From NCBI RefSeq assembly GCF_000524195.1, contig NW_020170405.1, positions 414,970 through 478,969 of the forward strand: a stretch of 64,000 nucleotides of DNA. Direction: 5' to 3'. Source of the stretch: Echinococcus granulosus. Its lineage: Eukaryota; Platyhelminthes; Cestoda; Cyclophyllidea; Taeniidae. The notes under the pieces were generated by a model that saw nothing but the letters and a program-made list of their open reading frames with translations, ran no database searches and was not told the origin of the DNA. Positions 62,627 to 64,000 of the stretch are shown here, piece by piece. Positions within the stretch are counted from its first letter, which is position 1. Every line of letters starts with the position of its first letter. A program made the translations under genes and the position numbers.

Positions 62627-63581
62627 TCACTTCACTTTATTGCCAGAAACAGCCGCTCCAACAGGGCTCTTTGGTGAAACATCATCGTCTTCGACGGGAG
62701 AAATTTGCACGGTACTCACCTCCTGACTGCTCAAACCGTTTCTACCTTCGTCACTCCTAGAAACGGCGACCGGTGGGCTAATAGGAAAAAGCAAAATCCC
62801 ATTATGCAATAATCACATTGCAAACCGACGGTGGACGAGATGCGAACGCTCACAGTTCCAGCTCATTTCTAAAGGCTGAAACACCACAATAAAAAAGACA
62901 GGAACTCACTTTAAGTGGACATAAAAAATCCCGTTTACTCGATTAAGGGTATCGAGAATGGTCACAAAGGTGGGTGTGGGGAGAGCCTGACCAAGACCCA
63001 AAGTGGCGACCATTCTCTTCCCCTTTCCATTGCCATTCAATGTCTCCGCGGTCCTGGAAGCACCGAGGGGTTTCTGCAGTTGACGTGCCACATTGACAGC
63101 CTGCTGCGTGAGTGTGTGAAGGCACTCGTTGCTGTCTCTCGTATACTCGCTATTCTCACCAAAGCGCTCCAGATAGATAGCGTACCGACGCTTCTCGCAG
63201 TCCAACGCGGAACGAAAGTCACCCCGGTAGGCATGGGTTCGACTCAAAAGGTGCGAGTTAAATGCCTCTTTTAAGCTCTTTTCACCATAGAACCTGAAAT
63301 ACGGATATAAAAACATTATTCAGTCCAGTTCAATGAAAGCAAATAGATATGTGTCCTCAGTGACCTCACATTTTGTTTAACTTGAGGGCATTTTCAAGGA
63401 AAATAACGGAGGTGTCGTACTCCTCTACTGCGTGAAGCATAAGGCTAATATTGACGTCAATTTGAGCGATTTCCGGATGGACTTCACCATGACACAAGAG
63501 AGCCAGATACCGGGCTCGATAGAGCAGTTGAAAAGCGATCGCCACGTGTCCACAGGCGAAGCAATACAACGCCATGTGTAT
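62627..63581 (-). CDS. CLUH: Clustered mitochondria protein CLUH, C-terminal part (last 3 exons; 5' part outside window)
   Basis: CLUH (clueless) is a cytosolic protein that binds mRNAs of nuclear-encoded mitochondrial proteins and controls mitochondrial distribution. Exons seen: 63581-63370, 63293-62910, 62777-62627, joined by introns of 76 and 132 nt with matching phases; they encode 248 residues and a TGA stop. The first exon has the tetratricopeptide-type segment ([11 protein letters not shown], then [18 protein letters not shown], then LENAL). The second continues with [24 protein letters not shown], the LTQQAV motif and [13 protein letters not shown]. The last is a Ser/Glu/Asp-rich tail, expected to be disordered. 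Order and wording match the end of animal CLUH. The exon before 63581 must end in phase 0; I could not find it in the remaining 420 nt. Confidence 0.93.
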
Positions 63582-64000
63582 CTGAGATTCGAAAAAAAAA
63601 GTAAAGATTTATACAGTGCTACAAATGGAACAGTTTATGACTTACAACATTTAAGTAGGAATTAATTACTAGTATCAAATGCTAATTTGGGAAAAAGTAA
63701 AGTCGAATTTATTCGCCATGTTTTAATTCCTACATTGTTCTGCATTGAGCGTACACCTCTTAAGCAGTCTCCAAAACTATTCTTATGAGACCAGCACAAA
63801 TCGCAGCGGATTTGATGCTAACGTTAAATGCAAATATCAGTAAGCCAGGGCACGACAATAATGCTGCTTTGCACACATACAATCAGAACAACTCATTATC
63901 AAGATCTAACGATAAACAAAACAACACGAGTTCGCTGCCAGCACAGACCCCAAGCTTACAGGTGAAAACGAATGGGGTCGACGATATGACACCATTGGAC

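Noticed and set aside
62915..63274. Open + strand frame of 119 codons
   Set aside because: Exactly antisense to a CLUH exon; a shadow of that coding sequence.
63930..63960. Possible CLUH exon end at the window edge (cacct before gtaagc on the minus strand)
   Set aside because: No frame over it matches the expected CLUH sequence before the 63581 exon, and the phase that would fit shows no similarity.

Overview
This is AT-rich eukaryotic DNA carrying spliced genes, all of the recognisable ones on the minus strand. Introns range from 29 nt to 6.5 kb, and no bacterial-style operon, rRNA, tRNA or CRISPR is visible. Very short introns at the 5' end of a gene, large introns elsewhere, and a family of miniature LTR-type elements suggest a flatworm, possibly a tapeworm. 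That assignment is an inference from gene architecture only. An intact ferrochelatase argues against most nematodes, which have lost haem synthesis.

Layout. (1) About 4.3-20.5 kb, perhaps 0.4-31.1 kb: one large minus-strand gene for a membrane protein of a family I do not recognise. Eight exons join in phase to give 1,059 residues. A cysteine-containing, sequon-rich N-terminal part is followed by at least three membrane segments and a long helical region. Further exons at both ends are likely. (2) About 31-44 kb, with outliers from 7 kb: no convincing gene, but repeated copies of a non-autonomous, TRIM-like LTR element. There are four long copies (one reversed, one lacking its 3' LTR) and several solo LTRs. 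An assembly gap lies near 41.5 kb. (3) 45.3-47.8 kb: complete ferrochelatase gene (six exons, 429 residues). (4) 49.4-60.3 kb: complete phosphatidylserine decarboxylase gene (three exons, 449 residues). (5) 60.7-61.9 kb: two weak coding candidates. (6) 62.6-63.6 kb: the last three exons of CLUH (clustered mitochondria protein), whose 5' part is beyond the window.

The three identified genes all serve mitochondria. CLUH binds mRNAs for mitochondrial proteins, PISD makes phosphatidylethanolamine in the inner membrane, and ferrochelatase inserts iron into protoporphyrin in the matrix. They lie in the same orientation, but are spaced as separate transcription units. Most other open frames in the window start at TTG or GTG, overlap repeats, or lie antisense to exons, and were left out.
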